NCBI RefSeq assembly: GCF_011074885.1
Contig: NC_054685.1
Coordinates: forward strand, 770,316 to 834,315
Source of the DNA: Brettanomyces bruxellensis
Lineage: Eukaryota; Ascomycota; Pichiomycetes; Pichiales; Pichiaceae
Direction of reading: 5' to 3'
DNA: 64,000 nucleotides
Below the pieces are notes generated by a model, which had not been told where the DNA came from, made no database searches, and saw only the letters and a list, made by a program, of their open reading frames with translations. Below are positions 21,310 through 32,066 of the stretch, in pieces (the first letter of the stretch is position 1; the number at the start of each line of letters is the position of its first letter). Position numbers and translations under genes: made by a program.

Positions 21310-24300
21310 ATGTCTGAGTCTCTTTTTGTGCCGGACGACAACCCATCAGAAGTGTTCAACGATGATGAATCAAATGTTCGAAAGACAAACAGTCAAAATC
21401 CAAGCAATAATGGTGTGTCCAGTAAAGAGCATACCATTGAAGAATATACCACACAGGAAGGAACAACCCAGAACCTAAATCTGGAACCAATTCAGGCAGC
21501 GACATCCTTGAATCTTAAATATCAACAAGAGATTGTACGGCAGCTAATTTCTCAAGATGCTTTAGTAATACTGGGTAGAGGATTAGGAATCGAGAAAATA
21601 GTGGCAAACCTTCTTCAGATCCTTGGAATATCCACGTCTGGCACTAAAAAACGCAAAAAATCGCTCATATTTCTTATAAATGCATCGGAATATGAAAACT
21701 TTCGAATCGGGGAGGACCTGATGGAACTATCATGGATGAACGAAGATAGTGTTGATGGAAATGAAAATGTGCAATTTACTGTGATTGGGGCCGGCGAGGG
21801 CACGACTGTAGATAAAAGAAGGGCTACTTATGAAAGAGGAGGAATAATATCTCTTTCGAATAGAGTTTTGGTGACGGATTTATTGGCTGAAGTTGTTGAT
21901 CCAGGATCAGTTACTGGAATAGTTTTACTTCATGCCGAAAACGTTCGGGAATATTCGAATGACAGATTTGTTGTAAATCTCTACCGGCGGAAAAATAAGT
22001 GGGGCTTTGTAAAAGCATTTTCCGAGGATCCAGAGAGACTCAGTATTGGATTTCAGCCGTTATACACCGAGCTTAAGTTTTTGAAGCTGCAGAAGGCACT
22101 TCTTTGGCCCAGATTTCACATAGACGTGACTCGATCTCTCAGATCCCGCAAGAGAAGTGATAATACCGTCACCGAGGTTCGAGTGAAACTCACTTCATAC
22201 ACCGAAAAGATTCAAAATGCTTTAATGTCTTGCATAGAGGCCCTTATAGGGGAACTTCGCAGAAACAACCCTGACGTCGCTTCTGATTACTGGACGATAG
22301 ATAATGCACTTGACAATAACTTTGTTCAACGTATTCATATGGGTCTTGAACCTGTTTGGCACAGAATCTCGCTCACGACTCGACAGATTGTATTTGATCT
22401 AGAAACTTTGAAAATGTTGCTGAAACACCTATTGGAGAGGGACTGTGTTGAGTTTTATGGGGAACTTAATGGGATTGTTGAGGCAAATAAACCGACAATC
22501 ACACGAAATAACAAGGCGATGGCCACATGGTTAATGCTTGATGAAAGCATGGCCATGATTGCGTGTGCGAAAGCAAGAATTTTTGATAAAATCAAGGATT
22601 CTGACAAGCATAACGAGGAAAGCACATACTTGCTTGAGGAACAGCCAAAATGGGATCAACTCTCTATCATTTTGGAAGATATCAATCGGGAGAAGATGGT
22701 CCATGATTCCAGCAACGATGGACCAACGTTGATTATGTGTTACAGCTATCATACATGTCGTCAGTTAAGATATTACTTATCTACATGCAAAGATTACACA
22801 CTTCCAGGTGGCCAAAAAATTTACAGCGGCAGGAAATACATGATAAATCAGTTGAAAAGGTATATCCAGGAGAAGAGGGGACCTCAGACGAGAAATATAA
22901 AGATCCAACGTGATCTTAACGAAGATGCCAGGATCCACGATACGCATAGTGAAGTTGAAGGTACAGCCGCAGCTGAAAATGCCAATGCAGCAGATAAGCT
23001 GAATATTTCGAAGACATTTCTTCGAGGAAGACAGCCATCTTCCAAGAGGAGAAGAACAAGAGGTGGTTCAATAATTGCCGAGCATGATCGGCTTCTTGAC
23101 AAAGATGTGGGTGGAGACGAAAGCGGAAAAATTGACGAGGAGATGATTTTAGAGCTTGAAACGCAGATGGTGTCTAATAATGACAGCGAAGAGAGTGATG
23201 AAGATGATGACCTGATGGTCTTAGGATCAAATGAATACGATAATGATGATGGGAAAGAAAATGGTAAATCTGCATCATGGAGGGCTATTGATCTAGACTA
23301 TATTGATCGGTCTAACCAGTTGATCATTGAGCAGTACAACAGTAAGTCGGATGACTTGCTTTTAGAGGAATTTATGCCCTCCAATGTGATTTTGTATGAG
23401 CCAAATCTTTTGTTCATCAGAAAAATTGAGCAGTATCAGGCTGAACGAAGAAAGTCTGACAGGGCCAAATGCTACTTTATGTATTATGGTGGCTCTGTGG
23501 AGGAGCAGAGGTATTTGAATGATATCAAATGCGAGAAGGATTCTTTTACAAAGCTTATTAGAGAAAAAGCTAATATGCCAAAAGTTTTCACCACCGATGA
23601 GGATGAGGTATCCAAGTTTTCAACGCCAGTTGAAACAAACACTAGAATTGCAGGTGGTGGAACGACTGCTATTGCAAAGGTTAAGGTTATTGTAGACATG
23701 CGAGAGTTTAGGTCGCACCTTCCATTTTTATGCCATTTATCTGGATTGGAGGTGATACCTTGCATGCTAACAGTTGGTGACTACATATTGAGCCCCAAGA
23801 TTTGTGTGGAGAGAAAATCACTTCCAGACCTTGTAGGATCTTTAAAAAACGGTCGGCTTTATCAGCAGTGCGAGCAAATGTTTCGCTACTATGAGAGACC
23901 GACACTTTTAATTGAATTTGAAGAGGGCAAATCTTTTTCTTTGCAACCTTTCACAACATTCAAGAACGGAGTTTTAATGCGAACAACAAACGCCGAAAAC
24001 ACATACGTCCAAAGAGATTTGCAGCTTAAGCTTATGGTTCTTCTCACATCCTATCCAAGCTTGAGAATTCTCTGGACGAGCTCACCGTTTGAAACGGCCA
24101 AATTATTTAAGGAGCTTAAGTTGAATCAGAACGAGCCTGATGTTACAGAAGCTGTCAGCAAAGGGTTGAATCCACTCTTTGATCAGGAATCTCTTTTCAA
24201 CGATATGTCGATCGATCTTATACAAAGCATTCCGGGAATCAATACTGTCAATTACACTTTGATCATGAGTAAGATCAAGAGTCTCTATGAGTTGAGCCAT

Positions 24301-24381
24301 ACTTCAATCGAGGACTTGGCAAAGATCATCGGCCATTCTGCCGCAAGTAAGGTGGTGGACTTTTTTGAAAAGCATATATAA
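21310..24381 (+). CDS. RAD1: Rad1/XPF structure-specific endonuclease
   Basis: Rad1 with Rad10 forms the 5' nuclease of nucleotide excision repair. It also trims non-homologous flaps in single-strand annealing. The 1023-aa protein has an N-terminal extension, then a decayed helicase-like region (residues about 60-480, with SQDALVILGRGLGIEKIVANLL near the start). An acidic, poorly conserved linker follows at about 540-650. The ERCC4 nuclease domain starts near residue 793 (VKVIVDMREFRSHLPFL) and contains the catalytic signature GDYILSPKICVERKSLPD, then LKNGRLYQQCEQMFRYYERP and LLIEFEEG. The C-terminus carries the tandem helix-hairpin-helix region that binds Rad10 (SIPGINTVNYTLIMSKIKSL...). All catalytic residues of the GDX(n)ERKX3D motif are present. 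It converges with SWI1, 162 bp apart. Confidence 0.95.
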   Translation: MSESLFVPDDNPSEVFNDDESNVRKTNSQNPSNNGVSSKEHTIEEYTTQEGTTQNLNLEPIQAATSLNLKYQQEIVRQLISQDALVILGRGLGIEKIVANLLQILGISTSGTKKRKKSLIFLINASEYENFRIGEDLMELSWMNEDSVDGNENVQFTVIGAGEGTTVDKRRATYERGGIISLSNRVLVTDLLAEVVDPGSVTGIVLLHAENVREYSNDRFVVNLYRRKNKWGFVKAFSEDPERLSIGFQPLYTELKFLKLQKALLWPRFHIDVTRSLRSRKRSDNTVTEVRVKLTSYTEKIQNALMSCIEALIGELRRNNPDVASDYWTIDNALDNNFVQRIHMGLEPVWHRISLTTRQIVFDLETLKMLLKHLLERDCVEFYGELNGIVEANKPTITRNNKAMATWLMLDESMAMIACAKARIFDKIKDSDKHNEESTYLLEEQPKWDQLSIILEDINREKMVHDSSNDGPTLIMCYSYHTCRQLRYYLSTCKDYTLPGGQKIYSGRKYMINQLKRYIQEKRGPQTRNIKIQRDLNEDARIHDTHSEVEGTAAAENANAADKLNISKTFLRGRQPSSKRRRTRGGSIIAEHDRLLDKDVGGDESGKIDEEMILELETQMVSNNDSEESDEDDDLMVLGSNEYDNDDGKENGKSASWRAIDLDYIDRSNQLIIEQYNSKSDDLLLEEFMPSNVILYEPNLLFIRKIEQYQAERRKSDRAKCYFMYYGGSVEEQRYLNDIKCEKDSFTKLIREKANMPKVFTTDEDEVSKFSTPVETNTRIAGGGTTAIAKVKVIVDMREFRSHLPFLCHLSGLEVIPCMLTVGDYILSPKICVERKSLPDLVGSLKNGRLYQQCEQMFRYYERPTLLIEFEEGKSFSLQPFTTFKNGVLMRTTNAENTYVQRDLQLKLMVLLTSYPSLRILWTSSPFETAKLFKELKLNQNEPDVTEAVSKGLNPLFDQESLFNDMSIDLIQSIPGINTVNYTLIMSKIKSLYELSHTSIEDLAKIIGHSAASKVVDFFEKHI

Positions 24382-24543
24382 AGTATACAGGAGGACGACA
24401 CTTTGCTAATAATTTTATATTTTCGGTAGAGCATACTAATAGTACAAAAAGGGCATTAATAAAGACAGAATAAGAACAAGCCTAGACCAAGAAAAGAACA
24501 ACATTTAAAAAAAAAAGCACAGACGGTGCAAATGGATGGCATC

Positions 24544-27340
24544 TTACTCACTGGTAATCAGCTTTTGTTTGGCCGAACGAGAATCCTTACACAACTTCTT
24601 TAACTCCGCCATAAGCTTGGTAGACTCAACAACCTGGGCTGCAATTTCTGACGGTATATTAGGGGTGATTAAAACACCAATAAGATTATTGTCGTTTGCA
24701 AAAAGTCCCTGTAGATGCGACAGCCTTCCCATGTCCACTTGCAACGTATCTTTATCTTTGCAGTAGTCAATGGCAGTACGCATCAGCAAGTTAACAAGCT
24801 CAGAGCACTTACATGAGATGTACGCGTGCTGAATCTTGGTCTCAAAGTTTGTGTTGACGTAAATTGCCGCGTAAATAAAGGAGAGATGAACTGTGCCGTT
24901 ACCGATATCCTCTGGAGAGCAGAGGATGTCCAGCGCAACGTTTGTAGTAAATTCACACTCCTGCACTGCATGGATGAGCGAGATACAGCCAAGTAAAGCC
25001 TCGAGGCAGCTGGCCAACCTCGTATTGAATGGCTCGATACCTCTATGAAGAAGATTGAGCGGTATAACCGAAAACATGGAGGAAAACAGTTTTTTGGCGA
25101 GAGAGCCATCGCAAAGATTCTGTGTTCCGGAAAGCTTCTCGAGATACTGAACCAAAGCGGGGTCCTGAATGTCACCGCCAATCACATTCTTCAAAACGAG
25201 GCGGTTGTTAGCAGATCCGCAGAGGATCTTTGACAGCACATCAACAGAGTGTAGCTGGTATTTATCAATGATGGGATCAAGCTTGGCGGTCAAAAAGTTA
25301 TCAGCCTTATCAGACTCGGTCAACTGCCCACAGAACGAAAAGCAAAGTACCATCAGTAGAACGAACTCGTGTTCATTTCTGATCTCCAATGCATGCGAGA
25401 TGTTTGCAAAGATTATGAGGATGTCTTTCATGAGGCACAACCGCTTCCTGGACAGAAGAAAAGCATCCGGATGGGTGCCGATAGACTCGATCATGGTAAA
25501 AAGATAGTCAAGGAAGTGGCTGCATGTGGCCATGTATAGATTGTTGTAGCAGACACGCCCGCCGTTTATAAACGACATGTTGCGTAGAATCATCGAGAGC
25601 GTACTGAGCTCTTCGATCAGCATTAGCTGGCGGTTCTGGTACGATTTGATGTGCACGCCTCTTTCGAAGTCTTCGGCCTCATTTCTGCATTCATGTAGCA
25701 AGTCGACATACGATGGTAGTGCAAAGTTTACGCGCTCGAAATGATCTTGGCAGCCATCTGCGGGATTCGGATGCTCCCCGGTGCTCTCCTTATTATCCTC
25801 AGTGTCAATATCACTGGCGGCACTGCTCGTGTCGCTTTTTTCGCCATCCTCCACATCATTAGCATTATCCTTATGACCTTCATCGGCGGATGCGGATACC
25901 CCAGTTGCACAAGCTTCATTGTCACAGCCTGGTTGATGGTGCACGTCGATAATGTCACCATTTGCGTCCTTGAACTCGGACTTCAACTCCTCTCCCGTGA
26001 AGGAGTCGACGGTTATTTCCCTAGTGGTGGAATTGCCAATGGAGTTTTCAAACATCTCCTTGTACTTGGCAAACGTCTTCTCGATCACCGACCCCTGCTT
26101 CTCACCATCGGCCTCCGTCCGTCCCTCATCAACCTCCTCCAGCGAGTCGTTCAGCCTCCTGCGGATATCCCCCTTGCAGAGACTATCCACGATGTCCTGG
26201 CCCAAGTAGCAGAGGTTGTCAAGCAACTCCTTGCAGTCGTCCAAGGGTAGTCCAAAGGATGGGTCCGAAGTGACTATGAGCAACACGTTCAACGCGACGT
26301 TAATCTCGGCGTCCAGCTTGGACCCCAACGCCATAGTTAGTGCGTGGATGCTCACCTTGCCCAACTCTGGGAAGTACAAGAACACGGGCTTCAAGTGGTC
26401 GACTTGGCTGCCGTACGACTCCAGCGCCTCCAAGTTGAACCCTGCAACCTTATCGAGGAGTCTGTTGTGCGGGACATAGTTCCTGACAAAATCCGGGGCA
26501 CGATGACGGCCGTGAAGACCGTGTGGGGTGCCTGCACGGGACGCTTTTGGCTTTTTGGCCGCCTTACCGTCTGCCTGCCGGCCAGAATCCTGGCTCCGTT
26601 TGCGCGAACGGTGGGGAGTCCGGCCCTGGTCCTCCGAGCCCACACTTGTGCGAGCTTTCGAGCTTGGTTTAGGCGTGCTGATGCTGCTTCTCGGAGTGTT
26701 GCTGGATGTGTTTGGCATGCTGATGCTGGACACTCCGGCCTGGTTCTGCAGCTGCTGCCGCCTGACCGCGAGCTGCCTCATTCCATCGGGTGTGCTGGCA
26801 AACTGCTCGAAGGGGAAAAGCGTCTTGTGGTACAACTGGACGAACTCGGACAGAAGCTGCCTATTCTTCGGGTCGATTCCCAACTTCCCGGCGATAAACT
26901 GGATCTTCCCCGTCTTCAGAACGTGCACAAACCCGCCTAGCTTCGAAACCATGAAATACATCAAAAACAAGTTCAGCTGCCGGCCACCGATCACGGGGAT
27001 TTTCTGCGGTAGAGGCGTGCCGCGCTTAGCCATGAACTCGCTAAGGATCACCAGGAACTTCTGCACGTTCTGTGGGCCAAACTGGTGCTGCGAGTTCGGC
27101 GGCTGTGACTGGGACCTCGAATGTCCCCCGCCCAGGCCCTGTGGTGAACCAACAGAGTTCGGCGTGGACACATTTTGGCCGGGTGCAAACTGGGGCGGAG
27201 ACCCGGCACGCGATATGTGGGCAGACGAAACACTTGTGCCACTGCTCTTTCTTCTTTGCTGTTGCATATGCTGCTGCTGTTGCTGTTGTAAATGCTGCTG
27301 CTGGAGTTGTTGTTGCTGCAAATGCTGCTGCTGTTGTTGC

Positions 27341-27395
<55 letters not shown>

Positions 27396-28128
27396 GCTGC
27401 TGCTGCTGCTGCTGCAGCTGAAGAAACATCTGCTGCCTCTGCTGCTGATTTATCTGCGATAAATTCATCTGTTGCATATTGGCCCCGTGGACATTTCCGG
27501 GAGCCTCCTGCTTTGACCCCCCCGCCTGCTGCTGTGCCGCCCTCTGCTGCATCACCATCTGGCGATACTGCCTTTGCCGTTCAATAAAACGACGCCGCTG
27601 TTCAGGTGTCAACGACATAAACTTTGCCATGAGAGCCTTTCTGGCAGTTTCGTTTCGCATGCTTGGTTGGTTTGGCTGGCCTGAATGCAGCTGCGTGCCC
27701 TGTTGGGTCTGGAAGTTGCCATCGTCTGAAATAGGCAACGATATGCCACTCTGGGATGATAAGGCCATATTTCCTGTATTCTGCAGGTTCTGTGACAAAT
27801 TCCCACCCATGATATTCTGGCCTTGACCCTGCATCTGCGGTGCCACACTCTGGGATGCCTGCTGGTGCTGCTGTTGCTGTTGTGGGGTCTGCTGTACCGA
27901 ACTCGAACCGGTTGACTGGCTATTCTTATTTGAGCCAAAATCAAGATTCAAAGCACTTTCATCGATAAGTGGAAATGTATCTTGGTGCATCATTCCTGAG
28001 TTTTCTCCCTCATTTAGCAAGTTTCCATCTCCCACACCAAGTGTGAATCCATCGGAGTTCTGCATTTCATTTCCGGAACTCTTTTGGTGGGCTGGGCCTG
28101 TAGGATCATCAAAATTCAGGAAATCCAT
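24544..28128 (-). CDS. SWI1: Swi1, ARID subunit of the SWI/SNF chromatin remodeller
   Basis: Swi1 is the DNA-binding ARID subunit of SWI/SNF. I start it at the ATG at 28128 (MDFLNFDDPTGPAHQKS, 1194 aa); the frame extends further only to a GTG. The N-terminal 340 residues are Gln/Asn/Ser-rich and include a run of about 30 Gln near residues 238-268. The ARID lies at about 350-445 (NVQKFLVILSEFMAKRGTPL, VIGGRQLNLFLMYFMVSKLGG, KLGIDPKNRQLLSEF). A basic Ser/Lys segment and a long helical C-terminal region follow, which in Swi1 proteins contacts the rest of the complex, with an acidic insert (around residues 720-800). Q/N-rich N-termini of Swi1 can form a prion in S. cerevisiae; whether that applies here is unknown. 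Confidence 0.92.
27323..27415 (-). repeat. CAA/CAG trinucleotide repeat encoding poly-Gln in SWI1
   Basis: On the plus strand this is a block of TTG/CTG triplets, with about 20 consecutive TTG flanked by CTG units. It is read as roughly 30 consecutive Gln in SWI1. Two shorter Gln runs separated by His and Leu follow. A pure triplet array of this length is expected to vary in length between strains. Confidence 0.9.
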
Positions 28129-28762
28129 TGCTGCTACAAGAGAATGCTTGATTGTGCTCCAATTTTCTTTCCACACAAATCTGGAAACGGCAGAAAAAAA
28201 TCTTCGGTCAATTCGCCGTGTAGCTATCTGTTTCTTTTATGGTTTGAAGCTGTTCTCAAGGTTAAAACTGTATTTATCTACATAGTGAGGAGAAACAACG
28301 AGCGCGCCTGAAGAGATGCACCGCATAATAAAGAAAAAAAAAAAAAAAGCTTTGTGAAGCGAAATGAAACGAGAACCTGGAAGACTTTCACATCCTTACA
28401 CACGCAGCCCCAGGCCCTGTCCGCATGTGTTATGAGGTCCAGGCCAGATTACAGAAATAACGATGAACATGATTTGCCACCTGATTAAAGAAGATTGCAG
28501 TTCTCTTCCACAAACATTCTTCACACCCATCTCACAGTAATAGTTTTACTTCCATACAGTACTTGTATATGTATCTTATTTTTTCAAGAGACAGATCATA
28601 AGACATACGCCATCTATCTGTCTCCTTAATGCTTAGATTGAAAAGTAGTAGTAATAGTAGAACAATGCAAAAAATATAGTAGGAAATAATACACGTCGTT
28701 AACATCCTAAAGGTTGACTCAGTACATCCTCCTAATGCTATATGGTAAATCAATTATGTCTC
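28129..28762. other. Intergenic region, MNN10-like to SWI1
   Basis: 630 bp upstream of SWI1 and downstream of the mannosyltransferase gene, both on the minus strand. It has an A-run at 28331-28346. No gene is visible. Confidence 0.6.
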
Positions 28763-29785
28763 TCACCATAACTTCCACCAAGGCGCCACATTGTGAGAGC
28801 GCTGGAGCTTCCGGTAGTGTTCATATTCATCCCAGCATGAACGTCCTCCATAGTTGCAACCGGCCATGTTAACAACAAAATCCCTGTCCTCTCCATTATA
28901 GAAATATCGAGGATCATCCTTTTGGTCCGAACATGCCCCTGGTGGGAAACTATTTATGGCCCTCAATGGCACGAACCCAAGCCTGTCACGAACCCAAGGG
29001 AGGGTTGAATACATCACTTCCAGACAGTCCTGTTCCTTATGTTCCCATTCCATATGCTTTTGGTCATACCAAGCAGGGTCCCACCACATGTCAAGAAGCA
29101 TCTCGCTCCACTCGGATTTCCTAATAAAGAAAGATCCGAGGTTAAAACCTCCGCAATCCTCCGCGAGCACCAGATCAACGGGTGAAATGGATGTTTCTTC
29201 GTATGGAATTTCAGTTTCGATTTTCAATGGGTTGAAATGGTCAACCGTTCTGTATGTCTTATTCTCAACACGATCCAAAAGATATTCATACAAATCCACA
29301 TCCGGTTCCATGATAAATGTGTACAAATCAAGCCACCAAAACCACTCAGCATCCGGATACTGCCTCATTGTTTGTTTTAGAATATCTGCCTTTTCCCATC
29401 CTTCTCTCCACTCGTGACTGTACCGTCGCTTAAGTGAAACATCCTTGATTGTAAGCGTATATCCATGCTTTTCCGCATATTCTTTTTTGTTGGCGATCGA
29501 CGATCTTTCCACAGACCATTCCTGCGGCGTTTTCCACCTCTGAACACCACCCCCTTCGTTTGCCGCTAATATAATCACAATCTTTGGATCCTTTGTTGCA
29601 AAAACCTTCGTTAGGGCAATAAAGAATGCTACCGTCGAAAAGAAACTTAAAATCATGATAATTTTACGGACATTGTGCCCTCTCTGTGAGAAAGTTCTTT
29701 TTATCATATCGGTGAGCTGAAGCTTTTTCCCTTTCTTCGGCTTCAACCCACCATAACCTGCTTCAAGGCTCAGATCATCCGTCAT
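28763..29785 (-). CDS. MNN10: GT34 alpha-1,6-mannosyltransferase, Mnn10 family, altered DXD motif
   Basis: Mnn10 is a Golgi subunit of the M-Pol II complex that extends the alpha-1,6 mannan backbone of N-glycans. The 340-aa protein is a type II membrane protein with a short cytosolic tail and one membrane segment at about residues 41-62. The lumenal domain follows Mnn10 closely: IVIILAANEGGGVQRWK, SIANKKEYAEKHGYTLTIKD, RYSHEWREGWEKADIL, PDAEWFWWLDLYT, EDCGGFNLGSFFIRKSEWSE, LLDMWWDPAWYDQKHMEWEH, INSFPPGACS, RYFYNGEDRDFVVNMAGC. The oddity is at residues 153-155, where family members have Asp-x-Asp (DLDT) for metal and sugar-nucleotide binding. Here it reads DLYT, with Tyr155 encoded by TAC at 29321-29323. 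The rest is intact, so it may be a non-catalytic partner subunit, or the base may be wrong. Confidence 0.88.
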   Translation of the reverse strand: MTDDLSLEAGYGGLKPKKGKKLQLTDMIKRTFSQRGHNVRKIIMILSFFSTVAFFIALTKVFATKDPKIVIILAANEGGGVQRWKTPQEWSVERSSIANKKEYAEKHGYTLTIKDVSLKRRYSHEWREGWEKADILKQTMRQYPDAEWFWWLDLYTFIMEPDVDLYEYLLDRVENKTYRTVDHFNPLKIETEIPYEETSISPVDLVLAEDCGGFNLGSFFIRKSEWSEMLLDMWWDPAWYDQKHMEWEHKEQDCLEVMYSTLPWVRDRLGFVPLRAINSFPPGACSDQKDDPRYFYNGEDRDFVVNMAGCNYGGRSCWDEYEHYRKLQRSHNVAPWWKLW

Positions 29786-30290
29786 TTCAACTTAAGATTG
29801 TATTCGTGGGAAACAAAAAATATCTTAACTATTAAACTTTAACGTAATTATCGATGTATGGAGATATACTTTTTCCGAAGCCTGTTGACATATCAGACAG
29901 AAATATCGCTTTTCGTTGTTTTCTTTCTTTTTCTTAAAAATCCGGATCTTTTTTTATTATTCTTATTTCCTACTAAAAATGAAAATTAGAAAATCCAAAA
30001 TTCAAAGCTGGAAAAGAGCATCAAAAAAAAATTGTATAGTTTCGTCCTACGCTTGTGTCTAGCTTTCTTTTTGTTTCTAATTTAACTGCCGTTACTCAAG
30101 CCAATATATACAATTTATTATACGTATTAGCATTCGGAAGGCCTGTTTCTCCAAAGTATCGCTTTCCCCTTCAATTGTGATCTTTTCTTTTTGAATCTTG
30201 CATGCATCGTAAATTTTAATGTTAATGTACATTAACAATTAACAGGATCTGTTCGAGTATCAAAGTGAGTTAGCCCCTAGTTCATTACAT
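29786..30290. other. Intergenic region, PEX5 to MNN10-like
   Basis: 500 bp, AT-rich and T-rich, with no coding frame and no visible RNA gene. It contains the MNN10-like promoter and the PEX5 3' end. Confidence 0.6.
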
Positions 30291-32066
30291 TCAAAAGTTA
30301 TACTTCTTTCTGAACTCTTCCACCCTCATTCCAGGTTTGACTTCATCAAGAAGATCACGCCTGTTCATTGCTAAAAAAGCCCGCTTCAAGGTCTCCATTA
30401 AACTTGTGGGTTGAACATCGTCATTAAGATAGGAGCCGTTTCCATCCGGACCCTCCACTTCATGAAGACTAAGGCCGGTCAACAAGTGATCAACAGCATC
30501 TTTGTACATACCCATATTAATAAAGGAAACTCCTAAATTGTAACGTGCACGGACAAAGTTTGGATTTAACTGAAGTGCACGGGTGTAAGCCTCTATGGCC
30601 TGTTCTGGGCGATTGGAGTTCGCAAGTGATGCCCCAAGTCTATTCCAGCTCAGAGCATTGTTAGGATCACACTTAATCGCCGCCCTGAAGCAATCAAGAG
30701 TCTTGTCATACTCCTCAAGCGAATAAAAAAGCACACCTAATCCCGTCTGAACATCCGCATCTATGTTTGCACCTTGTGGCGAGATCTGGGCAGCTTTAAG
30801 AAAGAGCTTGGTGATCCGTTTGTTAAGAGTGTATCTGTCGTCCGAATTGATGTCTTTATCATTAATGCGTGCCTGGCTGACAACAGTTGGATATTTTGTT
30901 TCAATCCACCTCTCCAATGTAGCATACGCAGCATTATCGTATCCTTCATTGACATAAGAAATTGCCAGCGTCATTAGAGCCTGTAGATTCTGCGGTGAAA
31001 GTTCCAAGCACTTCTCCAAAGCAGCAATTCCAGCCTGCTCCTTTTCATTTTGTGTCTGAACTTGCCCTAATTTCAACCACGCATCTGTGTGCATTGAATT
31101 TTGCTGCACTGCAGCCTCAAAAGCTAGTGCAGCTTCACTCAATCGAGCACCACCTTCAAGAAGCTTGCATCCAATTTCGTACGCCCCTTCTTGATTCAAA
31201 TATCTATTCTTCTGGGCAAACTGGTACTCTCCATAGTTCTCCCTTCCACTGGCATATCTTTCGAAGTCTGCCTGCCATGCCGCTGCTGCCTCATCTTCTT
31301 GGTTCTGGTTTGCGCCTATTTCCTCCTTCTGTGCCTCTTCCGCTTTTTCTGCCAAGGTCTCCTCTTCCAGATTCTTGTCACCCTCTGCTATCTTCTCAGT
31401 ATTTACTTCACTCTCCACTTCCTTAAATGATTCTTCCCAGTTCTGCATACTCTGCTGGTTCTGTTTCAACTCTGTCTTTTCTGTATTCTCCGCCAGAGAA
31501 GTGCCTTGGTGCAATGTATTGGCACTAAATGGCATCATTCCCTGATATGGCATCCCATAACTCATTCCAAGAGGCAAACTACCCATTCTATAATTCCGAC
31601 TTTGTTGTGCTTCTGTACCTTCATATTGCATCTGGGGCATTTGCTGCCTCTTCATCTTCTGTTGCTCCTGTCCCGAGAACTCCGAACTCCACAAAGCACT
31701 ATTTCTATCACCTGCTGCCCTGGCACCAGCCGGCAATATGGATATATTATTTGTCCTTTCCCTAAAATGTAGCTTGCCGTTGCTTTGATTAATTTTCTGA
31801 AGTTCTTGCCCTATTGGTCGCATATTAAAGGTTCCCAGAGGGTGTCCGGAAGTCAAATCTCCTCCGATAAACTTATTCATTTGAGTTTTATCACCCGAAT
31901 CAATCATATTCACACGGCGTATTCCATTTCCTCTTTCCAATTTGTTGTCTAATGGAGCACCCTGCCTCAACCCTTGTTGTAATGATTGATCACCAGCAGC
32001 TCTCTTGCCGAATTGAGCAAGTGCATTTCCGTTCACAGAGCAATCACTCCCTCCTAAAAAAGACAT
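30291..32066 (-). CDS. PEX5: Pex5, peroxisomal targeting signal 1 receptor
   Basis: Pex5 binds C-terminal SKL-type signals in the cytosol and cycles through the peroxisomal docking complex. The 591-aa protein shows all the parts. The N-terminus is MSFLGGSDCSVNGNAL, with the conserved Cys at position 9 that is monoubiquitinated for recycling. The disordered half carries diaromatic WxxxF/Y motifs at W126 (WSSEF), W210 (WEESF) and W264 (WQADF) for Pex13/Pex14 binding. From about residue 285 on there are tetratricopeptide repeats, including AYEIGCKLLEGGARLSEAAL, AWLKLGQVQTQNEKEQAGI, VQTGLGVLFYSLEEYDKTLD, SWNRLGASLANSNRPEQAIE and ARYNLGVSFINMGMYKDAVD. The end, MRVEEFRKKYNF, is the usual Pex5 C-terminus. 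Length and order match yeast Pex5. Confidence 0.96.
   Translation of the reverse strand: MSFLGGSDCSVNGNALAQFGKRAAGDQSLQQGLRQGAPLDNKLERGNGIRRVNMIDSGDKTQMNKFIGGDLTSGHPLGTFNMRPIGQELQKINQSNGKLHFRERTNNISILPAGARAAGDRNSALWSSEFSGQEQQKMKRQQMPQMQYEGTEAQQSRNYRMGSLPLGMSYGMPYQGMMPFSANTLHQGTSLAENTEKTELKQNQQSMQNWEESFKEVESEVNTEKIAEGDKNLEEETLAEKAEEAQKEEIGANQNQEDEAAAAWQADFERYASGRENYGEYQFAQKNRYLNQEGAYEIGCKLLEGGARLSEAALAFEAAVQQNSMHTDAWLKLGQVQTQNEKEQAGIAALEKCLELSPQNLQALMTLAISYVNEGYDNAAYATLERWIETKYPTVVSQARINDKDINSDDRYTLNKRITKLFLKAAQISPQGANIDADVQTGLGVLFYSLEEYDKTLDCFRAAIKCDPNNALSWNRLGASLANSNRPEQAIEAYTRALQLNPNFVRARYNLGVSFINMGMYKDAVDHLLTGLSLHEVEGPDGNGSYLNDDVQPTSLMETLKRAFLAMNRRDLLDEVKPGMRVEEFRKKYNF

Noticed and set aside
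26528..27587. Long plus-strand frames opposite SWI1 with poly-Cys or poly-Ala/Val
   Set aside because: These are shadows of the CAA/CAG repeat and GC-rich SWI1 codons on the other strand.
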